A stretch of DNA of 64,000 bases from Paracoccaceae bacterium (GTDB lineage Bacteria > Pseudomonadota > Alphaproteobacteria > Rhodobacterales > Rhodobacteraceae), in NCBI GenBank assembly GCA_029862205.1, contig JAOTXT010000003.1:1-64000 (forward strand), written 5' to 3'. Below, piece after piece: positions 1 through 9,672 of this stretch (within the stretch, counting starts at the first letter, position 1; the number at the start of each line of letters is the position of its first letter). The position numbers and the translations under genes were made by a program. Below the pieces are notes generated by a model that was given only the letters and a program-made list of their open reading frames with translations, was not told the DNA's origin and made no database searches.

Positions 1-1
1 G

Positions 2-361
2 ATTTACGACCGACAGAACACCCGGCTGAACGAGATCAATGATGATGACTACGACGATCAATCGCCGGACTGGTGGAACACGAACAACCCGCCGCCCGGC
101 ACTAAGGTCTCGATCATCAACAGCGAGGCGACCGGCGAGGGCGACGTGCTGCTGAAGCAGATCTGCGACCAGGCCAAGCTGGGCCTCAACGCCACCGTCT
201 ACACGATCGGCTTCGAGCTGGCCGGCCAACCGGTGGCCCAGGCGGCGCTGGAGGATTGCTCGTCCTCGCTCACGACCCACTACCTGGTCGAAGGCGTCGA
301 CATCACCACCGCGTTCCAGAACATCGCCAACGAAATCGTCAACCTGAAACTGACCAACTGA
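2..361 (+). CDS. C-terminal part of TadG-like/VWA pilus assembly protein (5' truncated by window)
   Basis: Frame open from base 2; ends ...FELAGQPVAQAALEDCSSSLTTHYLVEGVDITTAFQNIANEIVNLKLTN, typical of TadG-like VWA C-termini; followed by two TadE-like genes. Confidence 0.75.
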   Translation: MYDRQNTRLNEINDDDYDDQSPDWWNTNNPPPGTKVSIINSEATGEGDVLLKQICDQAKLGLNATVYTIGFELAGQPVAQAALEDCSSSLTTHYLVEGVDITTAFQNIANEIVNLKLTN

Positions 362-372
362 GCCGGACGAGG

Positions 373-903
373 ATGCAAGTCATGCGTGATCTAGTCACCA
401 AATTTCTCGGCGACGAGGGCGGCAACGCCTCGGCTCAGTTCGTCATCGTCTTCCCGGTCGTCATGTGGTTCTTCGGGACGGTCTTCGAGACTGGCTTCAT
501 CGCCACCCGGATGGTGATGTTCGAGCGTGGCTTAGATATCGCCACGCGCGATCTAAGGCTCGGGAACGATCCGAATGTCGACCACGAGACCCTCAAACGC
601 GCGGTCTGCGAGAACTCGAACATCCTGGTCAATTGCGACCGCGACCTGATCCTGGAAGTGGTCGAGCTGGACCTCAACAGCGCCTATCCCCAGAACCAGG
701 CCAACTGCATCGACCGCACCGAGGAGATCGAGCCGACCATCACCTTCAATCCGGGCGGGCGCAACCGCATCATGTTCGTGCGCGCCTGCATGGTCGTCGA
801 TCCGATCTTCCCGGGCCTCGGCGTCACGCTGGGCCTGCAGCGCGACAATACCGGCGGCCTGCAGATGGTCACCTACACCGCCTTCATGAACGAACCGGCG
901 TAA
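373..903 (+). CDS. TadE-family pseudopilin-like protein
   Basis: MQVMRDLVTKFLGDEGGNASAQFVIVFPVVMWFFGTVFETGF: single N-terminal TM with the TadE-type E after the hydrophobic core. Confidence 0.8.
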   Translation: MQVMRDLVTKFLGDEGGNASAQFVIVFPVVMWFFGTVFETGFIATRMVMFERGLDIATRDLRLGNDPNVDHETLKRAVCENSNILVNCDRDLILEVVELDLNSAYPQNQANCIDRTEEIEPTITFNPGGRNRIMFVRACMVVDPIFPGLGVTLGLQRDNTGGLQMVTYTAFMNEPA

Positions 904-908
904 GGGAG

Positions 909-1511
909 ATGACCATGTTGAAGACCCTAAACGAGCGTCTCCGCAGCTTCTCCCAAGATGAAACCGCCAGCATCGCGATCGAGTTCATGATTGCCATGCC
1001 GCTGCTGATCTTCGCGGTGACCGGTGGTCTGGGCTACTGGGACGCGTTCCACTCGAACACCCAAGTCTCGCGGATCGCCTTTACCGTCAACGACATCATG
1101 AGCCGGCACGAGGCGGTCGACGACACCGACATGGCCTATCTGGCCAGCCTGACCGACAAGATGATGGACGCCGATCTCGACCAGCGGGTCCTGCGCATCA
1201 CCTCGGTTTGCTTCGTCGATGACGGCAACGGCGGCCTCCACCAGGTGTTGTGGTCCTACACCGCCCAGTCGACCGACATCACCGGGCCGGGCGCGATGAC
1301 CGACGAGGAGATCCCGATCGGGATCCTGCCGGATATGGAGTTCCAGGATTCGGTGATCGTGACCGAGGTCGCCGCCCGCTGGAAGCCTCACTTCGTCAAT
1401 ACCGGAATCGGCGAGATGCAGTGGAGCAGTCAGCTCGTGACGCGGCCCCGCTTTGTCAAGTTCATTCCCCACGACACCCTTAATCCTACGAATGTCTGCC
1501 CGGCGCCCTGA
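909..1511 (+). CDS. TadE-family pseudopilin-like protein
   Basis: MTMLKTLNERLRSFSQDETASIAIEFMIAMPLLIFAVTGGLGYWDAF; same architecture as upstream gene, 5 bp spacing. Confidence 0.8.
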   Translation: MTMLKTLNERLRSFSQDETASIAIEFMIAMPLLIFAVTGGLGYWDAFHSNTQVSRIAFTVNDIMSRHEAVDDTDMAYLASLTDKMMDADLDQRVLRITSVCFVDDGNGGLHQVLWSYTAQSTDITGPGAMTDEEIPIGILPDMEFQDSVIVTEVAARWKPHFVNTGIGEMQWSSQLVTRPRFVKFIPHDTLNPTNVCPAP

Positions 1512-1591
1512 CCCGGGCAGCGGCGCTCAGGAAAATCGCGCCAGCGATTCGGACCCGGACGCTCCGGGCGGAAGGGCCGACCAGCAACGGA

Positions 1592-2302
1592 CTAAGCGCC
1601 GCCCGCCCGATAGCGCTCCCAACCCTTGGCGCGAAGCTCGCAGGCGGGACAGGTGCCGCAACCATGGCCCCAGTCATGCTCCCGGTCGCGGACGCCCAGA
1701 TAGCAGGAATGGGTCGTGTCGCGGATCAACTCGACCAGGGCCGCGCCGCCAAGGCGTTCGGCCAATGCCCAGGTACCGGCCTTGTCGATCCACATAAGCG
1801 GGGTCTCGAGCACGAAGCGCGCCTCCATGCCGAGGTTCAGCGCCACTTGCAGGGCCTTGATCGTGTCGTCCCGGCAATCCGGGTAACCCGAATAGTCGGT
1901 CTCACAGACGCCGGTCACGATGTGCCTGATGCCCCGGCGATAGGCGAGCGTGGCGGCATATGTGAGGAAAATCAGGTTCCGGCCCGGCACGAAGGTCGAC
2001 GGCAGGCCGGCCTCGGTCATGGCGATCTCGGTCTCGCGGGTCAGCGCGGTCTCGGAGACTTGGCCGAGCGCGGCGAGGTCCAGCACGGTGTCGGGGCCGA
2101 GCCGCCGCGCCCAATCCGGGAAACCCGCGCGCAACGCATCCAGAAAGATCGGCCGCTGGTCCATCTCGACGCTATGACGCTGGCCATAGGTAAAGCCGAT
2201 GGTCTCGACCGTCTCGAACCGTTCGAGCGCCCAGGCAAGGCAGGTGGCACTGTCCTGGCCGCCGGAGAAGAGAACGAGCGCGCGGCTGTCGTCGAGCGCC
2301 AT
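1592..2302 (-). CDS. queC: 7-cyano-7-deazaguanine synthase QueC
   Basis: [19 protein letters not shown]-loop and C-terminal [27 protein letters not shown] overlap with HIT gene. Confidence 0.95.
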   Translation of the reverse strand: MALDDSRALVLFSGGQDSATCLAWALERFETVETIGFTYGQRHSVEMDQRPIFLDALRAGFPDWARRLGPDTVLDLAALGQVSETALTRETEIAMTEAGLPSTFVPGRNLIFLTYAATLAYRRGIRHIVTGVCETDYSGYPDCRDDTIKALQVALNLGMEARFVLETPLMWIDKAGTWALAERLGGAALVELIRDTTHSCYLGVRDREHDWGHGCGTCPACELRAKGWERYRAGGA

Positions 2303-2688
2303 CAGCCCTCGCGCTTCGGCAGCATCCGCCCCAGCTTCTCGCCGCCGGCGATATGGACGTGGTAATGGGCCACCTCCTGGCGCCCCTCGGGTCCGGAATT
2401 GGCGATCACCCGGTAGCCACCGCCGCCCACGCTCTCGGCAATCCCGACTTCGCGGGCAACCTTGGCCAAGGCACGGCAGAACCCCGCCTGCTCGACCTCG
2501 CTCGCCGCCTCGCCGAAATGATCCGCGTTCACATAAGGCCCCTTGGGGATCACCAGAACATGTACCGGCGCCTGTGGCTGGATGTCGTGGAAGGCCAGCG
2601 CGTGCTCGGTCTCCAGCACCTTGTTGCAGGGGATCTCGCCACGCAGGATCTTGGCGAAGATGTTCTGGTCGTCGTAGGCGTAGCTCAT
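2302..2688 (-). CDS. HIT-family protein (histidine triad nucleotide-binding)
   Basis: [26 protein letters not shown]...[13 protein letters not shown] (HxHxH motif). Confidence 0.95.
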   Translation of the reverse strand: MSYAYDDQNIFAKILRGEIPCNKVLETEHALAFHDIQPQAPVHVLVIPKGPYVNADHFGEAASEVEQAGFCRALAKVAREVGIAESVGGGGYRVIANSGPEGRQEVAHYHVHIAGGEKLGRMLPKREG

Positions 2689-2794
2689 CGCGGCGCTCCT
2701 TTTCCGGCGGCGGCAATGTGGCGGCAGAGAGGGCGCGATGCAAGCGCCGCCAAGCGGCTGGGCAGGTGGAGCCGATTGATTTAGCTTGGCACCT

Positions 2795-3100
2795 ATGGAA
2801 CGCGAGACCGACCCGCGGCTAATCCGGCTGGGACCCGAGGACAATGTGCTGGTGCTCGCCACCAGTCTGTCCGCGGTCGAAACCGTTCGCCTGGACGGTG
2901 AGGAAGTTCGGCTGACGCAGCCGTTGACCTTGGGCCACAAGATCGCCGCGTGCGGCATCGCCGAGGGCGAGACCATCGTCAAATATGGCGCGCCCATTGG
3001 CGTGGCGACCCAGGCCATCGGGCCGGGCGAGCATGTGCATGTGCAGAACATGCGCTCGAACTACACGCCGAGTTACGTCCTGCCGGAGGCGGACCCATGA
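2795..3100 (+). CDS. SAF-domain small subunit of UxaA-family hydrolase/dehydratase
   Basis: [25 protein letters not shown]...[11 protein letters not shown]; overlaps the UxaA large-subunit gene. Confidence 0.8.
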   Translation: MERETDPRLIRLGPEDNVLVLATSLSAVETVRLDGEEVRLTQPLTLGHKIAACGIAEGETIVKYGAPIGVATQAIGPGEHVHVQNMRSNYTPSYVLPEADP

Positions 3101-4299
3101 TCAGCGGCTATCCGCGCAGCGATGGGCGCAAGGGAATCCGAAATGTGGTCGCGGTCGCCTATCTGGTGGAATGCGCCCACCACGTGGCGCGCGAGATCGC
3201 GCTGGGATTCCGGGCCAGAGAAGGGGGCAGCGATATCCACGTGATCGGCTTCCCGGGCTGCTATCCGAACGATTACGCGCAGCGGATGATGGAGGCACTT
3301 TGCACGCACCCGAATGTGGGCGCGGTCTTGTTGGTCTCGCTCGGCTGCGAGAGCTTCGACCGGCACCGGCTGGCGCAGACCGTTGCGGCGACCGGGCGCC
3401 CGGTCGAGACCGTGGTGATCCAAGGCGCCGGAGGCACGCGCAAGACCATCGGTGCGGGACAGGAGTTCATCCGCCAAGTCCTGCCAACCCTGGAATCCGC
3501 CGGACGGGTGCCGATGCGCATCGACGAACTGGTCATCGGCACGGTCTGCGGCGGCTCGGACGGCACCTCGGGCATCACCGGCAATCCGGCGGCGGGACTG
3601 GCCTTCGACCGGCTGGTGGCCGGGGGGGCGACCTGCATCTTCGAGGAGACCGGCGAGTTGATCGGCTGCGAGCACATCATGGCGAGCCGCGCGGCGACAC
3701 CCGAGCTTGGGGCAGAGTTGATCGGCGCAGTCGAGAAGGCGGCGCGCTACTACGCGACCATGGGTTATGGTTCGTTCGCCGCTGGGAATGCGGAGGGCGG
3801 GCTCAGCACCATCGAGGAGAAGTCGCTCGGGGCCTACGCCAAGTCCGGGGCCTCCGCGATTTCAGGGTTGCTGAAGCCAGGCGACCGGCCGCCCCACGGC
3901 GGGCTCTACCTGCTGGATGTGGTCCCGGACGGCGAGGTGCGGTTCGGCTTCCCGAACATCAACGACAATGCCGAGATCGCCGAGCTGATGGCCTGCGGGG
4001 CGCATATGACCTATTTCGTCACCGGGCGCGGCTCGGTGGTGGGCTCGGCGATCGCGCCGGTGATCAAGATCTGCGCAAACCCCGAGACCTATGCGCGGAT
4101 GGCGGACGACATGGATGTGAATGCGGGACGGATCCTGGGCGGCGCGCCCTTGGCAGAGGTGGGGGACGAGATCTACGACCTGACCCTCGCGACCGCCGCC
4201 GGGCAACGCACAAAGTCCGAGGAACTAGGCCATCAGGAGTTCATCCTGACCTACAAGACCTTCGAGCCGATCGGCCCGGCCTGCCTGGCCGTTGGATAG
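3097..4299 (+). CDS. UxaA-family (altronate/galactarate dehydratase-like) large subunit
   Basis: [31 protein letters not shown]...GTVCGGSDGTSGITGNPAAG; ATGA-type overlap. Confidence 0.88.
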   Translation: MISGYPRSDGRKGIRNVVAVAYLVECAHHVAREIALGFRAREGGSDIHVIGFPGCYPNDYAQRMMEALCTHPNVGAVLLVSLGCESFDRHRLAQTVAATGRPVETVVIQGAGGTRKTIGAGQEFIRQVLPTLESAGRVPMRIDELVIGTVCGGSDGTSGITGNPAAGLAFDRLVAGGATCIFEETGELIGCEHIMASRAATPELGAELIGAVEKAARYYATMGYGSFAAGNAEGGLSTIEEKSLGAYAKSGASAISGLLKPGDRPPHGGLYLLDVVPDGEVRFGFPNINDNAEIAELMACGAHMTYFVTGRGSVVGSAIAPVIKICANPETYARMADDMDVNAGRILGGAPLAEVGDEIYDLTLATAAGQRTKSEELGHQEFILTYKTFEPIGPACLAVG

Positions 4300-4309
4300 A
4301 GGAAGCGCG

Positions 4310-4960
4310 ATGACCGACCCGATCACCGAACGCCTGGCCAAGTGCTATACCGGCGTCGTGCACGACGTGATGCGGGCCATGGCGCAGCGCGACTTCACGC
4401 TGCCCCCGCGGCTCAGGCCTTTGATGCCCGAGCGCGCGATGGCGGGGCCCGCCTTTACGATCCTCGGCAAGGTCGACCCTACGGCGGACCCGCACGAGAC
4501 GCTGCTCGCCTGGACTGGGCTTCTGTCGCAATGCCCGGCGGGCCATGTCTGGGTCAATCAGCCCAACGACGGCACGGTCGCGCATATGGGCGAGCTTTCG
4601 GCCGAGACCCTGGGTGACAAGGGGGTGCGCGGCGCGGTGGTGGATGGGATGATTCGAGACGCGAATTTCCTGTTGGATCAGGGGTTTCAGACCTGGCACT
4701 CCGGCTTTACCCCGCGCGACATCGTCGGCTGGTGGCTGCCGGCGGCAACCCAAGTGCCAATCCGCATCGGCGAGGTGGATATCGAGCCGGGCGATTATTT
4801 GGTCGGCGACCGGGACGGGCTGATCCGGGTGCCGAAAGGGATCGTGGAGGAGGTCGTCGAGCGCTCGGAGGAAGCGATCTCGACCGAAAGCGCGATCCGC
4901 ACCGCGATCAAGGGCGGCATGGACCCGCAAGAGGCCTATCTGAAATACGGGAAGTTTTGA
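4310..4960 (+). CDS. RraA-family protein (HMG/CHA aldolase-like)
   Basis: GVVHDVMRAMAQRD...VRGAVVDGMIRDANFLLDQGF; 10 bp after UxaA gene. Confidence 0.88.
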   Translation: MTDPITERLAKCYTGVVHDVMRAMAQRDFTLPPRLRPLMPERAMAGPAFTILGKVDPTADPHETLLAWTGLLSQCPAGHVWVNQPNDGTVAHMGELSAETLGDKGVRGAVVDGMIRDANFLLDQGFQTWHSGFTPRDIVGWWLPAATQVPIRIGEVDIEPGDYLVGDRDGLIRVPKGIVEEVVERSEEAISTESAIRTAIKGGMDPQEAYLKYGKF

Positions 4961-4972
4961 CAGTCTCCGTGG

Positions 4973-4996
4973 GGTGCGCATTCATGCGCACCCTAC
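4973..4996 (-). repeat. REP-like element: GTAG + palindrome GGTGCGCAT-GA-ATGCGCACC
   Basis: Read on minus strand GTAGGGTGCGCATGAATGCGCACC; TAG is the stop of the 4993-6357 gene. Confidence 0.85.
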
Positions 4997-6357
4997 GGAT
5001 CGTTTCGCCCCAACGCCCGCAGGATCGCCTCGATCGAGCGTTCGATATCGGCGTCCGTGGTCGCCCACGAGCTAACGCTGATCCGCATGGCCTTGCGGCC
5101 CTGCCACTCGGTGCCGCCGCACCAGCAGGTGCCGTCCTCCTGGACCCGGGCGATCACGCGGGCCGTGTGCTCCGCGTCGCCGAAGGCGGCGACGACCTGA
5201 TTGAGGCAGACCTCATTGAGAATTTCGGCCCCGCCCTGGGCCAAGCCTTCCGCCATGCGCCGCGCCTGGCGGCAGTTGCGCTGGACCATCTCGGCGAGCC
5301 CGGACCTGCCCAGCGATTGAAGCGCAGCCCAGACCTCGACCGAGCGCGCCCGGCGCGAGCTGTCCGGGGTGAAGTCCATGGCGTCGCGGCGCTCGCTGCC
5401 GATCAGATAGGCGCCGCTGATCGACATGGCCTGGGACAGCGCCGCCGGGTCGCGGACCAGCGCGATCCCGCAATCATAGGGCACATTCAGCCATTTATGG
5501 GCATCCGTGGCCCAGCTATCGGCGCGCTCGTAATCCTGGGCCAGCGCCGCTAGATCCGGCGCCGCCCGCGCCCAAAGCCCGAATGCCCCGTCCACATGGA
5601 CCCAGGCGCCCGCCCCGTGCGCCCAATCGATCAGCGGCTCGGCAGGATCGAAGGCGCCGGAATTCACGTTGCCCGCCTGCAGGCAGACGACGCTCGGGCC
5701 ATCGAGCGCCGGCAGATCATCCGCCCGCATTCGGCCCTGACCGTCGACCGGCACCCGGACCACCCGGTCCCGCCCCAGTCCCAGCATCGACAGAACCTTG
5801 ATCAGCGAGGCATGGGCTTCCTCGCCCACGGCGACGGTGATCGGCGGCGCGCCGAAGAGCCCGTCGCGGTCCGCGTCCCAGCCTGCGTCCCGCAAAACCC
5901 GGTTCCGCGCCGCCGCGAGGCAGGTGAAATTGGCCATGGTGGCGCCGGTGACGAGTGCGCCGCCGGCCTCACCCGGCAAATCGAGGGCTTCCTTGAGCCA
6001 AGCAAGTGCCGTTTCCTCCAGCGCGGCGGTGGCGGGCGAGTTGACCCAGGAGAGGCTGTTTTGGTCCCATGCTCCGGCCAAAACGTTGGCCGCCAGGGTG
6101 GCAGGCAGAGCGCCCCCGGTGACAAAGCCGAAATAACGCGGGCCGGCATTGGCAATGGTCGCGGGCGAGCCATGGGCGTCGAGGAAGGCCAGAACCTCGG
6201 CCGCATCGCTGGGTGCCTCGGGTAGCGGCCCGGCGAGCGCCGTGCGAAGTCTCTCGACCGCCTCTGGCGCAGGCGCGACCGGGCGCGCATCCAGCCCCTC
6301 CAGATAGTCGGCGGCCCGGCCCGACGCGTCCGCCAACAGCGTCCGAAGGTCAGCCAT
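4993..6357 (-). CDS. Pyridoxal-dependent (group II) amino acid decarboxylase family
   Basis: ...NQNSLSWVNSPATAALEETALAWLKEAL...VHVDGAFGLWA...SWATDAHKWLNVPYDCG (PLP lysine). Confidence 0.92.
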   Translation of the reverse strand: MADLRTLLADASGRAADYLEGLDARPVAPAPEAVERLRTALAGPLPEAPSDAAEVLAFLDAHGSPATIANAGPRYFGFVTGGALPATLAANVLAGAWDQNSLSWVNSPATAALEETALAWLKEALDLPGEAGGALVTGATMANFTCLAAARNRVLRDAGWDADRDGLFGAPPITVAVGEEAHASLIKVLSMLGLGRDRVVRVPVDGQGRMRADDLPALDGPSVVCLQAGNVNSGAFDPAEPLIDWAHGAGAWVHVDGAFGLWARAAPDLAALAQDYERADSWATDAHKWLNVPYDCGIALVRDPAALSQAMSISGAYLIGSERRDAMDFTPDSSRRARSVEVWAALQSLGRSGLAEMVQRNCRQARRMAEGLAQGGAEILNEVCLNQVVAAFGDAEHTARVIARVQEDGTCWCGGTEWQGRKAMRISVSSWATTDADIERSIEAILRALGRNDP

Positions 6358-7327
6358 TCGCCAACCTGCGGCGGCGTTCCATCATCCGCTGATGCGCCTC
6401 TTCGGTGCCGTCGTGGAAGGACCCGAACCACTTGTCCCAGGGCACTTCCAGATTGCCGTAATTGCACTCGAAATAGCGGTGGTGCATCTGGTGGTGGAAG
6501 GTGCCGAGCGCCAGACGGTTCTTGTCCTTGACCAAAAGCCCCTCGAACCCAGTATGCGAGGTCGCCGCCGTCAGGGCTTGGTGCTGCATATGGAACAGGA
6601 TGTGGATCGGGTGCGCCGCGACGATCCAGTGCAGCAAAACCGAGGAAAAGAACAGCAGATGCTCGACGGGGTGCATCGAGAGGCCGGACCAGGGGCCCAC
6701 ATTGGTGTTCCGGTGATGCAGCGCATGGGCAAGGCGATAGAGCGGCGGCCAGTGGAGCCAGCGGTGGATCCAGTAGAAGTGGAACGAGATCCACATGGGC
6801 GTCAGAAAGATCAGAAGGACGAACCAAATGGGATTGTCCGCCCAGGTCATCACCGGCGCGTAGCCATTGGCCATGGCCCAGAGCATCAGCACCTCGTAGG
6901 CGGTCCAGAACCCGACCCCACTGGTCAGCGTCCAGAACATGTTGTCGCGCACCTGGCCGCCCAGCGTGAAGGCCCGGCTTTGCTCTTTCAGCGGCCGGGC
7001 ATCAAAGTGGAGCCGGTCCTCCTGGCGGCGGTACCGGTAAAAATAGAGGTGCAGGCCGCCCGCGACCGCGGTCATCAGGATCAGGTTGCGCAGATACATT
7101 TGCCCGACCCAGCCCCAGGCGAAGGTGCGGACCTCGTCGAGCGGCGGCTGGAACCAGGTCCAGCAGGCGAAGGCAAGCAGAACCAAGATCGCGTTCTCGG
7201 CGATGTTGAACCACCGTGCCGCCACCCAGCGGGCAAAGGCCATCGGGTTCGGCGGCCATTGAAAAAGGGGCGAGACCCGGACCGGCCCATCCGGTCGGTA
7301 ATGCCACTGGCGGTCCAATTCGCTCAT
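6350..7327 (-). CDS. Sterol desaturase/fatty acid hydroxylase family membrane protein
   Basis: Histidine boxes HRWLH, HALHHR, HPVEH, HHQMHHRYFE; several TM segments. Confidence 0.92.
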   Translation of the reverse strand: MSELDRQWHYRPDGPVRVSPLFQWPPNPMAFARWVAARWFNIAENAILVLLAFACWTWFQPPLDEVRTFAWGWVGQMYLRNLILMTAVAGGLHLYFYRYRRQEDRLHFDARPLKEQSRAFTLGGQVRDNMFWTLTSGVGFWTAYEVLMLWAMANGYAPVMTWADNPIWFVLLIFLTPMWISFHFYWIHRWLHWPPLYRLAHALHHRNTNVGPWSGLSMHPVEHLLFFSSVLLHWIVAAHPIHILFHMQHQALTAATSHTGFEGLLVKDKNRLALGTFHHQMHHRYFECNYGNLEVPWDKWFGSFHDGTEEAHQRMMERRRRLANG

Positions 7328-8466
7328 AGCACCATCTCCTCTAGCACCTTGGTGTGATGGGTGATCGGCTCGTAGCCGTCCTCGGTGACGATGACGCTGT
7401 CGCCGACCTGGGCGCGGAAATTGCCGGGTTCGCTTACCGAGCCGTCGACGGCGAATACCATCCCGGGCTGAAGCACCGTCTTGTCGCCGAAGACCAGCTC
7501 CGGCGTCTCGAGGAAGCTGAAGCCGGTCGCACGACCGCAGCGGAAAGGATAGGCGAAGCCCGCCTGCTGGATCACGTCCGCGTAAGCCGTGTGCACGGAC
7601 TCCGCGGTCACACCGGGGCGGAGCGCCGCCAGCGCCGCGGCCTGGCTGGCAACCGCAACCTCGTAGAGCTCGGCCTGGCGCGGATCGCTGATCTCGCCGA
7701 TCCAGAAAGTCCGGTCAAAGCCCAGCTTGAAGCGGTGGAAATTCGTCATACCGCAGAAGCAGAGGAAGACCGGCTCGCCACGGCGCATGATCCGGGTCGA
7801 TGCGCGGTGATGGGTCTTGGTGATCTGATCGCCGGACGCCATGATCTGCAGGAAATGGGTCATCGGCGACATCGAGCCGTTTTCGTAGTGCTCCGCCAGA
7901 ATTCTCGCCGCCTCGCGGGTGCCGGCGGCCGAGGTCGCCATCGCCACTTCGTATTCCGCCACTCCGTTACCGATCGCGCCGCGGCCCGCCTCCATCATCG
8001 CCATGGCGACTTGGCCGGCGTGCCGGGCGATCTCTAGCTCCTGAGGCGACTTCACCGTGCGCATCGCCGCGATCACGGGCGTGACATCGGCCAAGCGCTC
8101 GGGCGCCACCAGCGTGTCGATATAGTTCCGCACCCGGGGCGGCATCAGATCGGTCTCGATCCCGATATTGCCCGAGAGCACACCCGGAAGATCGGCGCGC
8201 CACTCCTCGCCTGCCCCATCATTCCAAAGCGTAACTTGGTCGACCACGGCCTCGGCCGCCATGTCGCGTTCCATCTCCGGCGTGATCAGAATGCTCTCGC
8301 CGTCGCGGGGCACGACCAGGATCGTCGGGCGCCCGAAATCCATGTGCAGATAGTCGCAATAGCCGGAAAAGTAATAAACGCTGTCGTCATCGGTTATGAC
8401 CGCAACGTCGAGTCCGGCCTCGCCAAGGCGCCGCCGCAGCTCTTCCGTCCGGCCGGTGAAGTTCAT
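7324..8466 (-). CDS. M24-family (Xaa-Pro peptidase/creatinase-like) hydrolase
   Basis: MNFTGRTEELRRRLGEAGLDVAVITDDDSVYYFSGY...; 4-nt overlap with neighbour. Confidence 0.9.
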   Translation of the reverse strand: MNFTGRTEELRRRLGEAGLDVAVITDDDSVYYFSGYCDYLHMDFGRPTILVVPRDGESILITPEMERDMAAEAVVDQVTLWNDGAGEEWRADLPGVLSGNIGIETDLMPPRVRNYIDTLVAPERLADVTPVIAAMRTVKSPQELEIARHAGQVAMAMMEAGRGAIGNGVAEYEVAMATSAAGTREAARILAEHYENGSMSPMTHFLQIMASGDQITKTHHRASTRIMRRGEPVFLCFCGMTNFHRFKLGFDRTFWIGEISDPRQAELYEVAVASQAAALAALRPGVTAESVHTAYADVIQQAGFAYPFRCGRATGFSFLETPELVFGDKTVLQPGMVFAVDGSVSEPGNFRAQVGDSVIVTEDGYEPITHHTKVLEEMVL

Positions 8467-9635
8467 GCCAGTTGCTCCGAAAGTTCCTGCTCGACGAGTT
8501 GCACCCAGAAGGCGGCGCCGGTTGCGAGGTTCCGGTCATTGAAATCGTAGTCGGCGGAGTGGAGCGGGCGAGCGTGAGGGCCCTCGGTTCCATTGCCGAG
8601 GAAGAGGAAACAGCCCGGCCGGGCCAGCGCCATGTGGGCGAAGTCCTCCGAGCCCAGGATCGGCGCGCAATCGGTGTTTACATGCTCGGCCCCAGCCAAC
8701 GCGATTGCGGCTTTCGCGGCCCGCGCAGTTGGCTCTGCTGCGTTGACCGTGACCTCGAAGACCGTGTCGTAAGAAACCTCGGCCGTCACCCCATGCGCCA
8801 GACAGACCCCCTCGACGATCTGGCGCATCTTCTGCTCGATCCGCGCATTTACGTCACGGTTGAGCGCCCGGGCATCGCCCTTCAGCACCGCCCGGCCGGG
8901 CAGCACGTTGCGCTGTCCGTCCGTCTTGAACTCGGTGACCGACACCACGCCGTTTATGCCCGGATTGAGCTTGCGCGAGACAATGGTCTGGAGCGCGGTG
9001 ACGATCTCGGCCCCGACCACCAGCGCATCCGCCCCATGGTGCGGCATCGCCGCGTGGCCGCCCTGACCCTGGATGCGAATTTCGAAAAGCGCCTCGCTCG
9101 CCATCATCGCGCCGGTGCGCAGGGCAAAGCTGCCCTCGGCCATGCCCGGCATGTTGTGGATGCCGTAGACTGCGTCCACGGCAAAATTCTCGAACAGACC
9201 GTCGGCGATCATCGCCGGGCCACCTTTCCCGTGCTCCTCAGCCGGCTGGAAGATGAAAACTGCGCGGCCGTTGAAATTTCCCCGCTCGGCCAAGTGCTTC
9301 GCGGCCCCCAACAGCATCGTCGTATGCCCGTCATGACCGCAGGCATGCATGACGCCGTCGGTCTCGGAGCGGTGGGCGAACCCGTTTGCCTCGCGGATTG
9401 GCAGCGCGTCCATGTCGGCGCGAAGGCCGATGCTGCGGGGCTCGTTCCCGCGCTGGAGCACACCTACCACGCCAGTGCCGCCGATGCCGCGGTGAACCTC
9501 CAGCCCGAAGCTCTCCAAGAGATCCGCGACTCGCGCCGATGTGCGATGTTCGTCGAAGCCGAGCTCCGGATGGCGGTGGAAATCCTGCCGCCAGGCGATC
9601 ATCTCGTCGGTCAGGTGCTCGGTGATGAGCGGCAT
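8463..9635 (-). CDS. M20-family amidohydrolase (hippurate hydrolase-like)
   Basis: MPLITEHLTDEMIAWRQDFHRHPELGFDEHRT...MHACGHDGHTTMLLGAAKHLA. Confidence 0.93.
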   Translation of the reverse strand: MPLITEHLTDEMIAWRQDFHRHPELGFDEHRTSARVADLLESFGLEVHRGIGGTGVVGVLQRGNEPRSIGLRADMDALPIREANGFAHRSETDGVMHACGHDGHTTMLLGAAKHLAERGNFNGRAVFIFQPAEEHGKGGPAMIADGLFENFAVDAVYGIHNMPGMAEGSFALRTGAMMASEALFEIRIQGQGGHAAMPHHGADALVVGAEIVTALQTIVSRKLNPGINGVVSVTEFKTDGQRNVLPGRAVLKGDARALNRDVNARIEQKMRQIVEGVCLAHGVTAEVSYDTVFEVTVNAAEPTARAAKAAIALAGAEHVNTDCAPILGSEDFAHMALARPGCFLFLGNGTEGPHARPLHSADYDFNDRNLATGAAFWVQLVEQELSEQLA

Positions 9636-9672
9636 GGATCGTCCTCCCGCCCGCAAGACTGGACCCCGTCGC

